From NCBI GenBank assembly GCA_036946625.1, contig JAQIIU010000003.1:1563001-1627000 (forward strand): a stretch of DNA of 64,000 nucleotides, in the 5' to 3' direction. The notes below the pieces were generated by a model. That model had not been told where the DNA came from and searched no databases. It worked only from the letters and a program-made list of their open reading frames with translations. The stretch's first letter is position 1. Every line of letters starts with the position of its first letter. Position numbers and translations under genes: made by a program. The stretch comes from Methylorubrum populi. GTDB taxonomy: Bacteria; Pseudomonadota; Alphaproteobacteria; Rhizobiales; Beijerinckiaceae. Positions 38,232 through 47,198 of this stretch are shown here, in pieces.

Positions 38232-39277
38232 GCGGTGAAACCCAGTGCGAACAGGCCGGACCCTACGACCGAAACGTCGACGATGATACCGCCACCGGTC
38301 TGGAAGCGCACGAACTGTCCGGCAAGGCTCAACAGCGATCCCATCGAGAAGACCGCGAGGGAGTTGCGCCCCAAACCCGACAGAAACCGGGCGAGCGGGC
38401 CCACATGCGGGGCGACGAGGGCATAGACGCCCTGGAAGGCCAGCACCATCCCGCAGAAGTGGATGAGGCGGGCGGGCGAGAGGTAGGTCTTGTCGAAGGT
38501 GAAGACGAGGCGCGGCTCGGGTGCCAGCATCGGGTCGGGCCGCAGTTCCAGCACCGCGAGCACGACGCCGACCGCGACGATGACGAGGCCGAGCGGCATC
38601 AGGCGCCGCCACAGGCGCCGGAGCCGTTCCGATCCCCGGGCCGCCTCGTTCGACAGGAAGCCCAGCACGAGCAGGAGCTGCCAGCACAGCGGGTTGAAGA
38701 ACCAGTCGCCCTCGCCGGGCCAGGAGGGGAAGTTCCACTCGAACACGAGGCTCGCGCCGTAGAGCGACAGCGACAGCGCCAGAACGAGAAGCCGGCTGAC
38801 CCGGCCGATCAGCACCACGGCGGGGGCGATGGCGATCAGCACCACGTAGAGCGGCAGGATGTTGAAGAAGCCGAGCTGGTGCGTCAGCACCACGATGCCG
38901 ACCATGGTCTGGATCGGGTCGGCGAAGAAGCCGCCGGCATTGTGCCATTCGAGGATCAGCGGGTTGTCGAGATAGAGCGCGCATCCGGCGATCATCGCCA
39001 GGGCCAGGGCCATGATGGTGATCTGCGCGCGGTACACCTCGACGGTGCGCGACAGGAGCCGCAGCACCGTGGTCATGCGCGGCTCCGGGGTGCCGTCGCG
39101 CCCGCGGGTGGCGAGCCCGATCGACCAGCCGGCCAGGAACACGAACAGCTCGGCGGCATCCGAGATGCCGTATTGCGAGAAGGTGTAGCGCTCGAAGAAA
39201 TTCCCGGGGATGTGATTGATGAAAATCGTCACCAGCGCGAAGCCGCGCCAGAAATCGATCGCGTTCGGCTCGCGCAT
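38144..39277 (-). CDS. OpgC-domain membrane protein (glucan succinyltransferase-like)
   Basis: A 377-residue polytopic protein from MREPNAIDFWRGFALVTIFINHIPG; this opening and LAGWSIGLATRGR are diagnostic of the OpgC/acyltransferase-3-like family. About ten membrane helices follow, including LIHFCGMVLAFQGVYAL and RFLSGLGRNSLAVFSMGSLLS. OpgC modifies periplasmic glucans with succinyl groups. The 3' end overlaps the SGNH hydrolase gene, making a two-gene glycan-acylation unit. Confidence 0.88.
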   Translation of the reverse strand: MREPNAIDFWRGFALVTIFINHIPGNFFERYTFSQYGISDAAELFVFLAGWSIGLATRGRDGTPEPRMTTVLRLLSRTVEVYRAQITIMALALAMIAGCALYLDNPLILEWHNAGGFFADPIQTMVGIVVLTHQLGFFNILPLYVVLIAIAPAVVLIGRVSRLLVLALSLSLYGASLVFEWNFPSWPGEGDWFFNPLCWQLLLVLGFLSNEAARGSERLRRLWRRLMPLGLVIVAVGVVLAVLELRPDPMLAPEPRLVFTFDKTYLSPARLIHFCGMVLAFQGVYALVAPHVGPLARFLSGLGRNSLAVFSMGSLLSLAGQFVRFQTGGGIIVDVSVVGSGLFALGFTAWFVEWRSRRPRPTRKAPDAASPSSSRSA

Positions 39278-39443
39278 CAGGCTCCACGGTCCGGCGGTGT
39301 GACGTCCATGCGGCAGGGGCCCGGTTTCTCGCACGGCGCCGTTCCGGGACCCGCGACCCGGAGCGGAAGGCGGCCGTCCTGATAGACCGCGCCGGGGCGG
39401 GTTGGGAAGCCGCCGGGCGGTGACGAGGGTGCGATGCGGGCTC

Positions 39444-40205
39444 TCAGGCCGCCCCGTGCAGATGTCCCGCGTGCCAGTCGCGCAGGGCGTCGAGTGTGAC
39501 GATCCCGTCCGGCCAGACATGGCCCTGGAGGTGATCGTGCGGCGCGTCCGGCTCGCCGAGATCGGAGACCGCGGAGAAGGCGCCGTCGAGCCGGTGGCTC
39601 TGCGTGTAGCGGCTGCGGGTGGCGAGCACCGGCAGGCCGGCGGCGAGCGCCGAGCGGATGCCGGCCGCCGAATCCTCGAAGGCGATCGCCTCGGAAGGGT
39701 CGATGCCGAGGCGATGCACGGCGAGCGCGAAGATGTCCGGCGCGGGCTTCTTCTGCGCCGCCTCGTCGCCGGCGGCGATCACGTCGAAGGGATGCGCGTC
39801 GTCGGAAAAGTTGAGCCGGAGCAGCAGGTCGATGTTCGGCCGGCTGGTGGTGGTGGCGACCGCCAGCCGCACGCCGTCCGCTCGCGCCTGCTCGACGAGG
39901 CGCCGCACGCCGGGCCGCAGGGAGAGGCCGCCGCTCTCGGCCAACGCGCCGTAGAAGCGCGTCTTGAGGTCGTGGATCTCCGGCATCCGGGCCTTGAGCC
40001 CTTCCGCCTCCTTGGGATGGAAGCGCTCGATATAGTGGACGAGCCGCTCCTTGCCGCCCATGACCTTGAGAAGTTCGGCGTAGAGGTCCGGCGACCAGTG
40101 CCAGGGCAGGCCGAGCGCCTGGAAGGCGCGGTTGAAGCCCTGGCGGTGGAGATCCTCGGTCTCGGCGAGCGTCCCGTCGACGTCGAAGATCAGCGCCCTC
40201 AGCAT
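39444..40205 (-). CDS. HAD-family hydrolase, CbbY-like
   Basis: A 253-residue HAD superfamily phosphatase. Motif I LIFDVDGTLAETE with the nucleophile Asp, helical cap, motif II ATTTS, motif III KKPAPDIF and motif IV FEDSAAGI are all present. The sequence resembles CbbY, a xylulose-1,5-bisphosphate phosphatase of the Calvin cycle, but related beta-phosphoglucomutase/phosphatase enzymes cannot be excluded. It overlaps the rpe gene by 7 bp, so both are likely cotranscribed. Confidence 0.88.
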   Translation of the reverse strand: MLRALIFDVDGTLAETEDLHRQGFNRAFQALGLPWHWSPDLYAELLKVMGGKERLVHYIERFHPKEAEGLKARMPEIHDLKTRFYGALAESGGLSLRPGVRRLVEQARADGVRLAVATTTSRPNIDLLLRLNFSDDAHPFDVIAAGDEAAQKKPAPDIFALAVHRLGIDPSEAIAFEDSAAGIRSALAAGLPVLATRSRYTQSHRLDGAFSAVSDLGEPDAPHDHLQGHVWPDGIVTLDALRDWHAGHLHGAA

Positions 40206-40882
40206 CGCACGCCGTCCCGCCCGGTGGCCGAGCGGGCCGCCTCGCGGATCGCCGCGACGTTTTTCTCGTAGTGGGATGCGCCGCCCTTGAAGGCCGCCGA
40301 GCCCGCGACGAGGATGTCGGCACCGGCCTTCGCCGCCGGCCCGGCCGTCTCCGGGGTGATGCCGCCGTCGACCGAGATGCCGATCGACCGCCCGGCGGTC
40401 ATCGCCTTGACGCGGGAGACGGTCTCCAGCGCCGAGCCGATGAAGCTCTGGCCGCCGAAGCCGGGATTGACGGTCATCACCAGCACGAGATCGAGCATGT
40501 CGAGCAACGGCTCGATGGCGGAGGCGGGGGTGCCGGGGTTGAGCGCCACGCCGGCGCGCTTGCCGAGGGCCCGGATCGTCTGGAGCGAGCGGTGGGCGTG
40601 GGGGCCGGCCTCGACATGCACGGTGATCGCGTCGGCGCCGGCCTCGGCGAAGGCGGCGAGGTAGGGATCGGCCGGCGCGATCATCAGGTGGACGTCGAAC
40701 ACCTTGTCGGTCCAGGGCCGCAGCGCCTTCACCACCGCCGGGCCGAAGCTGATGTTGGGCACGAAATGCCCGTCCATCACGTCGAGATGGATCCAGTCGG
40801 CGCCGGCTTGCGCGATCGCCCGTGTCTCCTCGCCGAGCCTGGAGAAGTCGGCGGCGAGGATCGAGGGCGCGAGGATGGTCAT
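40199..40882 (-). CDS. rpe: ribulose-phosphate 3-epimerase
   Basis: A 227-residue TIM-barrel epimerase interconverting ribulose 5-phosphate and xylulose 5-phosphate. It shows APSILAADFSRLGEE, WIHLDVMDGHFVPNISFGP (in part), FDVHLMI, MTVNPGFGGQSFI and SVDGGI, all catalytic or metal-binding blocks of the family. Standard length. It precedes the CbbY-like phosphatase with overlapping reading frames. Confidence 0.96.
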   Translation of the reverse strand: MTILAPSILAADFSRLGEETRAIAQAGADWIHLDVMDGHFVPNISFGPAVVKALRPWTDKVFDVHLMIAPADPYLAAFAEAGADAITVHVEAGPHAHRSLQTIRALGKRAGVALNPGTPASAIEPLLDMLDLVLVMTVNPGFGGQSFIGSALETVSRVKAMTAGRSIGISVDGGITPETAGPAAKAGADILVAGSAAFKGGASHYEKNVAAIREAARSATGRDGVRC

Positions 40883-41070
40883 GGCAACGGCTCGGAGGGT
40901 CGGTGCGCCGCTCCGCGAAAAAAGCGGGCGGCCCTGGGGAGGGAGGGGCTTCCTGTCACCGATCTAGGGCATCGGCTGGCAAGATGCGCGCCGGCTTCAC
41001 GCAAAAAAGCCGGCGCGGATCGAGCGGGCCGGCGCTCGTCACCGTTTTTGGCCGATCGGTTCCACCTCTG

Positions 41071-41088
41071 CCGTCATCGCGATGACGG
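41071..41088. repeat. 18-bp perfect palindrome
   Basis: CCGTCATCGCGATGACGG lies 8 bp after the 3' end of the acetyltransferase gene. It is the core of the CGTCATCGCGAG-type intergenic repeats seen elsewhere in the window. No T-tract follows, so a terminator role is doubtful. Confidence 0.5.
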
Positions 41089-41096
41089 AAAGAACG

Positions 41097-41711
41097 TCAG
41101 GACATCGGTGAAAACCGGGATGCCCCCTCCCGCTCCGGCCGGTGCCAGGCATTCGGCTGGTCGTCCGCCCCCGTGCCCAGCGGGCACTGCACGATGACGC
41201 TGTCGCTCCAGCGGCCGTACTTGTAGCCGATGGCCGGGAGATAGCCGACGCGGGCGAAGCCGCAGGCCTCGTGCAGGCGCAACGACGCCTCGTTGCTCGC
41301 GTCGATATAGCCGATCATCTGCCGGTAGCCGCCAGCGGAACAGGCCTCGATCAGCGCCGGCAGCAGCCGGCGGCCGATCCCGGCATGCAGATGGTCGGGA
41401 TGGACGTAGATCGAGTGCTTGAGCGCGTAGCGGTAGGCCGGGCGCTTGCGGAACGGCACGGCGTAGGCGTAGCCGGCGATTCCGCCGCCCCGCTCGGCCA
41501 CGAGGTGAGGCAGGCGCCTGCTGCGCATGTTTTTCCGCCGCCGCTTCAGTTCGTCGGGCAGCAGGCGCTCCTCCTCGAAGTCGCCGGTATCGCCGACGCC
41601 CCGGCGGATGTGGCGCTCGTAGATCGCGATCATCGCCGGCACGTCGGCGTCCGACGAGGGCCGGATCACCACGTCCGCGCAAGCCAGGACCGACGCCGCG
41701 CCCGAGGCCAT
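41097..41711 (-). CDS. GNAT N-acetyltransferase, phosphinothricin acetyltransferase-like
   Basis: A 204-residue acetyl-CoA-dependent N-acetyltransferase. Strong family stretches are VIRPSSDADVPAMIAIYERH, RPAYRYALKHSIYVHPDH, GIGRRLLPALIEAC, RQMIGYIDASNEASLRLH and GYKYGRWSDSV, characteristic of the PAT/MnaT group that acetylates amino-acid analogues. Its ATG at 41711 shares one base with the decarboxylase stop codon, so it may act on the amine or amino acid handled by that enzyme. Confidence 0.88.
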   Translation of the reverse strand: MASGAASVLACADVVIRPSSDADVPAMIAIYERHIRRGVGDTGDFEEERLLPDELKRRRKNMRSRRLPHLVAERGGGIAGYAYAVPFRKRPAYRYALKHSIYVHPDHLHAGIGRRLLPALIEACSAGGYRQMIGYIDASNEASLRLHEACGFARVGYLPAIGYKYGRWSDSVIVQCPLGTGADDQPNAWHRPEREGASRFSPMS

Positions 41712-44068
41712 CAGGCGCCCTCGCGCAGGACGTAGGTATGGAAGCGGATTCGCCCGTCCGGGTCGGTCTCGCGGTAGACGCCCTGGATCTCCGCCTCGAA
41801 GCCGGGGAAGATGTTGGCGGCGGCCTCGAACATCTTGAAGTAGTCGAGCATGGGCTTGGCCCGCTCGTCGAGCCGCTCGCCCGGCAGCACCGTGCCGATG
41901 CCGGGGGGATAGACCAGCATCAGGGTGGTGGCGATGCGCCCTTCGGCCTCGGCGATCGGCACGTAATCGACCCGGTTGCGGGTCAGCATCTGCGCGGCGG
42001 CCTTCGGGGCCATCGCCATTTCCGGCAGGTGCTCGGGCATGAACTGCTTGCGCTGGAGCGCCGAGGTGCCCGATTCGCGGTGGAAGGCGTGGTAGTCGGC
42101 GCACAGATCGCGCAGGCCGACGCCGCGGTAGCGCTTCGGCCGCCGGGCCACGAATTCCGGCATCGCCTCTTCGAGCGGCACGTTGTCGTCGTGCAGCCGC
42201 TTGAAGGCGACGAGGCCGGAGATCAGCGTGCCGGCCTTCGACGACTCGACGCCCGGCGTCAGCAGGAAGAGCAGCGAGTTGAGGTCGTTCTTCTCCGGGA
42301 CGATCCGGTTCTCGCGCAGGTACTGCGCGACGATCGGGGCCGGCACGCCGTGCTCGGCGTATTCGCCCGTCCTGCGGTCGAAGCCGGGTGTCAGCACGGT
42401 GAGCTTGTTCGGGTCGGTGATGGCGAAGCCCGGCGCGGAGGTGGGTCCGACATGGGTGAAGCCGTGCCACGCGGCGCCCGGCGTCAGTTCCCAGTAACGG
42501 GCATCGGAGGCGAGCGCGTCGGTCGGCACCGCCTCCCAGGGGATCTCGGTGCCGTCGGGGCCGGTCACCACGTCGGGCACGAAGGGGTCGAAGAACCAGC
42601 GCCGCTTCGGGTCGGCCTCGCGCTCCTCGAACTCCTTGCGGATGGCGCGGGCTTTCTTCCGCCACTCGATGCCCAGCCGGATGGTGTCGTCCCACAGCAC
42701 CACGCCGGAGCGGCCCTTCATCATCTGCGCGCCGACGTCGAGCGAGGCGAAGAGCGGGTAGAACGGCGAGGTCGAGGCGTGGACCAGGAAGCTCTCGTTC
42801 AGGCGCTTGTGCTCGACCCGCCGGGTCTGGCCGCGGATGTGCCCGTCCCGGGTGTGGATCTGCGAGGCCTGGGAGAAGCTGGCCAACTGCTTGTGGGTCG
42901 ATTGCGTGGCGATGATGCCCGGCGAGGTCTCGTCGAGGCCGGTCAGGCCCATGGCGAAGCGGCGCTGGTAGAGCGGGTGGAACTTCATGAAGCCCGCCCA
43001 GGCCTCGTCGAACAGGATGTAGTCGCACAGGTGGCCGATGCGCTCGACGATCTCCTGCGCGTCGTAGATCGTGCCGTCGTAGGTGCACTGCTCGATCACG
43101 GCGCAGCGGAACGGGCGCTCCCTGCGCCACGCCTCCGGGTCCTCGACCAAGGGGTTGGCCCGGATTTTTTCGCGGATGCGCGTCTCGTCCAGGGCCTCGT
43201 GATAGATCGGGCCGATCAGGCCGTAGGCGTTGCGGTCGGTCTCCAGAAAGATCGGGATGCCGCCGCCGAGGAACAGGGCGCCGTGATGGGCGGCCTTGTG
43301 GTTGTTGCGGTCGAACAGCACGAGGTCGTCCTCGGCCACCAGCGAGGACAGCACGATCTTGTTGGAGGCCGAGGTGCCGTTGAGGACGAAATAGGTCTTT
43401 TCCGCCCCGAAGATCTTGGCCGCCTCCTTCTGCGCCTTCAGGGCCGGGCCCTCGTGGGTCAGGAGGTCGCCGAGGTCGAGCACCGAGTTGTCGAGGTCGT
43501 CGCGAAAGATCGCCTCGCCGAGATGCTCGACGAAGATACGGCCGATCGGCGAGCGGTTGTAGAAGATGCCGCCGTTGTGGCCGGGGCAGGTCCAGAGCTG
43601 GTTGCCCTCCTCGGCGTAATCGACCAGCGCGCCGAAGAACGGCGTCTTCAGCGTGTCGGCGTATTGCGTGACCCGCGAGACGAGGTTGCGGGCGATGAAT
43701 TCCGGCGTCTCCTCGGCGAGGAAGATGTAGCCGTCGATGAAGTCGAGCAGCTCGACGGGGATGTCCTCCAGCCGCTTGCGGCGGACCATGATGACGATCG
43801 GCATCTCCAGGCCGCGCTTGCGCATCATGTCGATGAGTGCGGCGGCCTTGCCGTCGAGGCCGCGCTTGCCCCAATCCACCACGAGGCAGCCGACCGCCGC
43901 GTCGGTCTGCACCGCGATCGAGGCGTCCTCGACGCGCCGCGCCCGCACCACCTCGAAGCCGCGCTGCTCCACCGCCGCGACGATCTGGTTGACCCGCGCG
44001 CCCTCCAGATCGTCCGGATCGAAGGCGGGGGTGCACATCAGCACGGTGAAGCGACGGTGGAAGTCCAT
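41711..44068 (-). CDS. Orn/Lys/Arg decarboxylase, PLP-dependent fold type I
   Basis: A 785-residue protein with an N-terminal response-regulator-like wing domain, a PLP domain in which STHKQLASFSQ carries the Schiff-base Lys, LFDEAWAGFMKFHPLY and FVLNGTSASNK, and a C-terminal domain ending near MLVYPPGIG. Length and order match the large inducible arginine/lysine/ornithine decarboxylases. It makes a diamine or agmatine plus CO2, feeding polyamine synthesis or acid resistance. The precise amino acid is not decidable by eye. Coupled to the acetyltransferase gene. Confidence 0.93.
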   Translation of the reverse strand: MDFHRRFTVLMCTPAFDPDDLEGARVNQIVAAVEQRGFEVVRARRVEDASIAVQTDAAVGCLVVDWGKRGLDGKAAALIDMMRKRGLEMPIVIMVRRKRLEDIPVELLDFIDGYIFLAEETPEFIARNLVSRVTQYADTLKTPFFGALVDYAEEGNQLWTCPGHNGGIFYNRSPIGRIFVEHLGEAIFRDDLDNSVLDLGDLLTHEGPALKAQKEAAKIFGAEKTYFVLNGTSASNKIVLSSLVAEDDLVLFDRNNHKAAHHGALFLGGGIPIFLETDRNAYGLIGPIYHEALDETRIREKIRANPLVEDPEAWRRERPFRCAVIEQCTYDGTIYDAQEIVERIGHLCDYILFDEAWAGFMKFHPLYQRRFAMGLTGLDETSPGIIATQSTHKQLASFSQASQIHTRDGHIRGQTRRVEHKRLNESFLVHASTSPFYPLFASLDVGAQMMKGRSGVVLWDDTIRLGIEWRKKARAIRKEFEEREADPKRRWFFDPFVPDVVTGPDGTEIPWEAVPTDALASDARYWELTPGAAWHGFTHVGPTSAPGFAITDPNKLTVLTPGFDRRTGEYAEHGVPAPIVAQYLRENRIVPEKNDLNSLLFLLTPGVESSKAGTLISGLVAFKRLHDDNVPLEEAMPEFVARRPKRYRGVGLRDLCADYHAFHRESGTSALQRKQFMPEHLPEMAMAPKAAAQMLTRNRVDYVPIAEAEGRIATTLMLVYPPGIGTVLPGERLDERAKPMLDYFKMFEAAANIFPGFEAEIQGVYRETDPDGRIRFHTYVLREGA

Positions 44069-44151
44069 GGAGCGCGGCTCTCCTCACGAACGGGAACCCT
44101 GCCTTTCCGGTCCATCCGCGACGATTCGATGACACGGGCGCGTCCGCCTCG

Positions 44152-44514
44152 TCACCGCAGCGTGAGGGGGAAGCTCAGTTCCGTGAAACCTTCCAGGGTC
44201 AGGAGCTCCGGTGGCGGCGGCGGGAAGGGCGCGGCGGCCTGTACGGCGCGGGCCGCGCGCGCGCCGAGCGCCGCCGGGCCTTCCTCCAGCACGATTCCGC
44301 CGAGAGCGCCGTCGGCCTCGATCCGCACCCGCACCGTCACCTGCCCGCCGCGCCCCGCCGCCGCGGCACGGTCGGCCATGCCGATGCGGCTGACGACCCC
44401 GGCCACCCAGGCCTTCGCCCGCGCATCGACCCGCGGCGCGGCGAGCCCCGGCGCGAGCGGGGCGGCCACCAGCAGCACCGCGAGGAGGAAGGGCCGTACC
44501 GGGAACGGACGCAA
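44152..44514 (-). CDS. TonB-like C-terminal domain protein
   Basis: About 120 residues from a TTG at 44514 (RPFPVRPFLLAVLLVAAP opens a signal or anchor helix; GGAG is 11 nt upstream). The rest, with VTVRVRIEADGALGGIVLEEG and AARAVQAAAPFPPPPPEL, is the TonB family C-terminal fold. The usual long Pro-rich periplasmic spacer is absent. The ATG at 44757 in the same frame reads through an intergenic repeat and was rejected. Confidence 0.65.
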   Translation of the reverse strand: MRPFPVRPFLLAVLLVAAPLAPGLAAPRVDARAKAWVAGVVSRIGMADRAAAAGRGGQVTVRVRIEADGALGGIVLEEGPAALGARAARAVQAAAPFPPPPPELLTLEGFTELSFPLTLR

Positions 44515-44685
44515 GGCGGACGGACTCCGTGAAAGCAAAAGGCGCCTCGCGGCGCCGTCTCGGGGGACTGCGCCGGCTCGAAGCCCGGCTGCCCCGGGTT
44601 GTAACGCCGCCGGAGACCCGAAGTGCCCCGCGCGACGCTGCCGGCACGTCATCCGCGGCGCATTCGTTCGGCGGGCGTCGCGCTC

Positions 44686-44767
44686 CCGGATCGCTTCGCT
44701 GACGCTCGCGATGACGAAGAGGCAGACCCCACATCGTCCTTGCGAGGCTCGGCGCAAGCAATCCAGC
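44686..44767. repeat. palindromic intergenic repeat
   Basis: GGATCGCTTCGCTGACGCTCG and the imperfect complementary arm around GCGCAAGCAATCCAG belong to the same family as the inner arms of 22403-22569 and 49605-49684. It lies between the TonB-like gene and the transposon nest. Confidence 0.55.
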
Positions 44768-44805
44768 GCGCCGCCCGATCCGGAAAGCTCGCGCTCCTGA
44801 GAGCC

Positions 44806-46244
44806 ATGCCTTTTAAGGTGTTTTCTTAGCCATTAGCTTGGCCTTTTCGAGGACCCTGGCGGTGGCGACGTGTTTTCGGGCCGTAGCCGCCGCTACATAG
44901 GGCTTGTCGACCTTGCGCTTGGGACCACGCGGGCTGGTTGCAATCCGCCCTGGGTCGACCCGCTCCGCCAAGGCGAGCAAGCGGGCCGCGACGCTCGCCG
45001 CATCCTCCTGGCCCGTCAACACAGAGCCGTGTCCGAGCGCCACCATCAGCCCCTCGTAGCCGGCACCGATCTGACGGCTCAGGTGGAACACCGAGACCCG
45101 CGGCTCGGGCCCGTGCACCTGCTCGATGCACGCGCTCAGCAGGCTCAGCACGTTGTGGGCCAGAACGGCAGCGGCAAACCCCAGCAGGGCCGCCCGCGGA
45201 CGACCCAGGCGACCGGCCTCGCTGTGCAGCACCCGTTCCATCTGCAGGAACAGACCCTCGATCCGCCAGCGTCGCCGATACACCTGCGCGATCTGCGCCG
45301 CACTGACGCTCGCCGGCAGGTTGCTCCACAGCCAGATCGTCCGGTCTCCCTCCGTCGTTGGCGCCGTCAAGCTCAGCGCGATGCGCCGCCACGCATCGCC
45401 GCTCCCCTCCAGCGTAATGCTCTGCTCACACAGTGTGCCGGTCTCGCAGGAGCCGCACGCCTGCCAATCCCCCTGCGCGCCCAGGCGGGGATGGTTGCCG
45501 TGCCGACGCACCACGAAGTGGCTGCCTGCCTCAACCAGACCCTGCAGCCAGGTCCGGACACAGAAGTGCCGATCGGCGACCCAGACCTGACCGGGCGCGG
45601 CAGCGTCCAGGAGGGCCCGGGCCAGCGCCCGTTCGTCGGCATAAGCATCTTCGGCCGCCACCAGATCGACGGCCAGGCCGGTATCGGGATCGTAGACGAC
45701 CAGGGTCTGCCCCGGCAGGGCGGCGCCGCGATGCGCGCGCAGAGGCTTCAGGCGCTTGTCGCTGCCGGGCAGATGGTTGCCGTCCAGCACGCGCAGTGCG
45801 TAGCCCGGCAGGCTCGGATGGCCGGTGCCCGCCGCGGTCATCACCGGGGCCAGTCGGGTCGCGCTGCCGCGCACGAGGGCGCGCAGCAGGTCGGGCTCGG
45901 TGCGGTTGACCTTGTCGTAGAGGGCGGGCAGCGAGACGGTCAGGTCTTCGGCTTCGCGCGCAGCGGCGTGCAACGACGAGCGCAGGCCGAGAGCGACGAG
46001 CATCGTCAGCCTGACGACAGTGGAGAACAGCAACTCCCGCGTGTATTGCCGCTGGCGATGCTGCTCGAACACCTCGTCGATCCAGCCGGCCGGCAGCGCG
46101 TGTTCCAAGGCCGTGCGGGCCATCAGGCTCGTCGGCGCATAGTTCTCGAACCGTTCAATGACGGCAGACCAGACTGGATCGGATCCTTGCAATGCTTCGC
46201 TCATTGCAAGGATATAGTTAATATAAACGAACCTTAAAAGGCAT
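44806..46244 (-). mobile_element. IS4-family insertion sequence, copy 1
   Basis: Ends are the perfect 14-bp inverted repeat ATGCCTTTTAAGGT. Length 1439 bp, identical to copy 2, with one transposase gene on the minus strand. Confidence 0.9.
44813..46204 (-). CDS. IS4-family transposase, copy 1
   Basis: A 463-residue DDE transposase starting MSEALQGSDPVWSAV. Catalytic Asp in VLDGNHLPGS, second Asp in VADRHFCVRTW, and the YREK-type segment YRRRWRIEGLF that contains the catalytic Glu. It is intact, and its protein sequence is identical to copy 2, which points to a recent duplication. The start codon lies near the inner end of the composite and transcription runs outward. Confidence 0.93.
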   Translation of the reverse strand: MSEALQGSDPVWSAVIERFENYAPTSLMARTALEHALPAGWIDEVFEQHRQRQYTRELLFSTVVRLTMLVALGLRSSLHAAAREAEDLTVSLPALYDKVNRTEPDLLRALVRGSATRLAPVMTAAGTGHPSLPGYALRVLDGNHLPGSDKRLKPLRAHRGAALPGQTLVVYDPDTGLAVDLVAAEDAYADERALARALLDAAAPGQVWVADRHFCVRTWLQGLVEAGSHFVVRRHGNHPRLGAQGDWQACGSCETGTLCEQSITLEGSGDAWRRIALSLTAPTTEGDRTIWLWSNLPASVSAAQIAQVYRRRWRIEGLFLQMERVLHSEAGRLGRPRAALLGFAAAVLAHNVLSLLSACIEQVHGPEPRVSVFHLSRQIGAGYEGLMVALGHGSVLTGQEDAASVAARLLALAERVDPGRIATSPRGPKRKVDKPYVAAATARKHVATARVLEKAKLMAKKTP

Positions 46245-46252
46245 AGCCCTCA

Positions 46253-47190
46253 GAGCCTGTTTGAGAACTCTGTTTCATGCGGGATTGTTGAGTGCGTTGG
46301 CAGCCACGAGGCAGGCGACGCAGGCCAGGCGACCGGTGGCGACATCGAGGCGACCGGCGCGCTCGCGCAGCAAGCCGCCCCAGTGGCTGAGCCAGCCGAA
46401 GGTCCGCTCCACGACCCAGCGTCGCTCCAGCACGACGAAGCCCCTCTGATCCGGGTCCTTCTCGACGACGTGGTGGCGCATGCCGTGGAGGTTGCACCAC
46501 TCCCGGCAGCGCTCGGCCGTGAAGGCGCCATCGAGGATGGAAGGCGCCATCGAGGATGGCCAGACGCAGGCTGGGCCATGGCTCCTTGCCGTCATTGAGG
46601 GCCGGCAGCGTGTCGCGATCCTGCCCGTTGGCCGGCACGACGGCGAGCGCCAGGACGTGTCCTTCGGCATCCACCAGCGCCACGCGTTTGCGGCCGACCA
46701 GCTTCTTGGCGCCATCGTAGCCGCGCGGTCCGCGCACCCCGAGGCACTTGATGCTTTGCGTGTCGATGATGGCCAGCCGTGGTTCTGGTCGACGCCCACA
46801 GCGCCGCCGCTGTCGGCGCGCCAGAGCGCGCATCAGGCTCTCGAACAGCCCCTTCTCGATCCAGCGCCGGAACCAGCCGTAGACCGTGCGCCAGGGCGGA
46901 AAGCCAGCCGGCAGCGCCCGCCACCCTCCGCCCGTCCGCAGGTGCCAGGCGATCCCCGCCAGCGCCCGGCGCACGGGCGTCGCATCCTGACGGCTGGGCG
47001 GATCGGCTCGTTCCAAGAAGCGAGCCACCTCGTCCAAGCCTGCTTGCAGCACCATGTCCTTCAGACGCGCCTCATGACGCGTCCGATGTCGGTCCGTCCA
47101 CATCTGCTCTCCACTCCGCCCCGCCAGGCGGAATGCGTGTTGACACACGAGACAGATGGGGACAGCCGGCGGAGGAGCTCAAACAGGCTC
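46253..47190 (-). mobile_element. IS5-family insertion sequence
   Basis: A 938-bp element with terminal inverted repeats GAGCCTGTTTGA / TCAAACAGGCTC and a 3-bp target duplication TCA on both sides (TNA, as in IS1031/IS427-type IS5 members). It sits inside the 13-bp linker between the two IS4 copies. Both 216-217-bp MITEs in the window share its termini. Confidence 0.9.
46275..47148 (-). pseudogene. IS5-family transposase, frameshifted by a 19-bp tandem duplication
   Basis: The 5' part encodes an IS5-type transposase (RALAGIAWHLRTGGGWRALP, WIEKGLFESL, IIDTQSIKC with the first catalytic Asp, LAILDGAF with the second). A 19-bp direct duplication at 46521-46558 then shifts the frame. The remainder (CREWCNLHGMRHHV, ERRWVVERTFGWLSHWGG with the catalytic Glu) continues in another frame to 46275. 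The start may be the ATG at 47148 or 47103. The IS fragment at the right window edge carries the same duplication. Confidence 0.88.
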
Positions 47191-47198
47191 TCAGAGCT

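Noticed and set aside
41738..44800. Plus-strand open frame of 1020 codons
   Set aside because: Exact antisense of the Orn/Lys/Arg decarboxylase gene; composition is charged and repetitive with no recognisable domain.
44870..46237. 455-codon plus-strand frame, also mirrored at 47206-48573 on the minus strand
   Set aside because: Antisense of the IS4-type transposase in both copies. It is duplicated only because the IS is.
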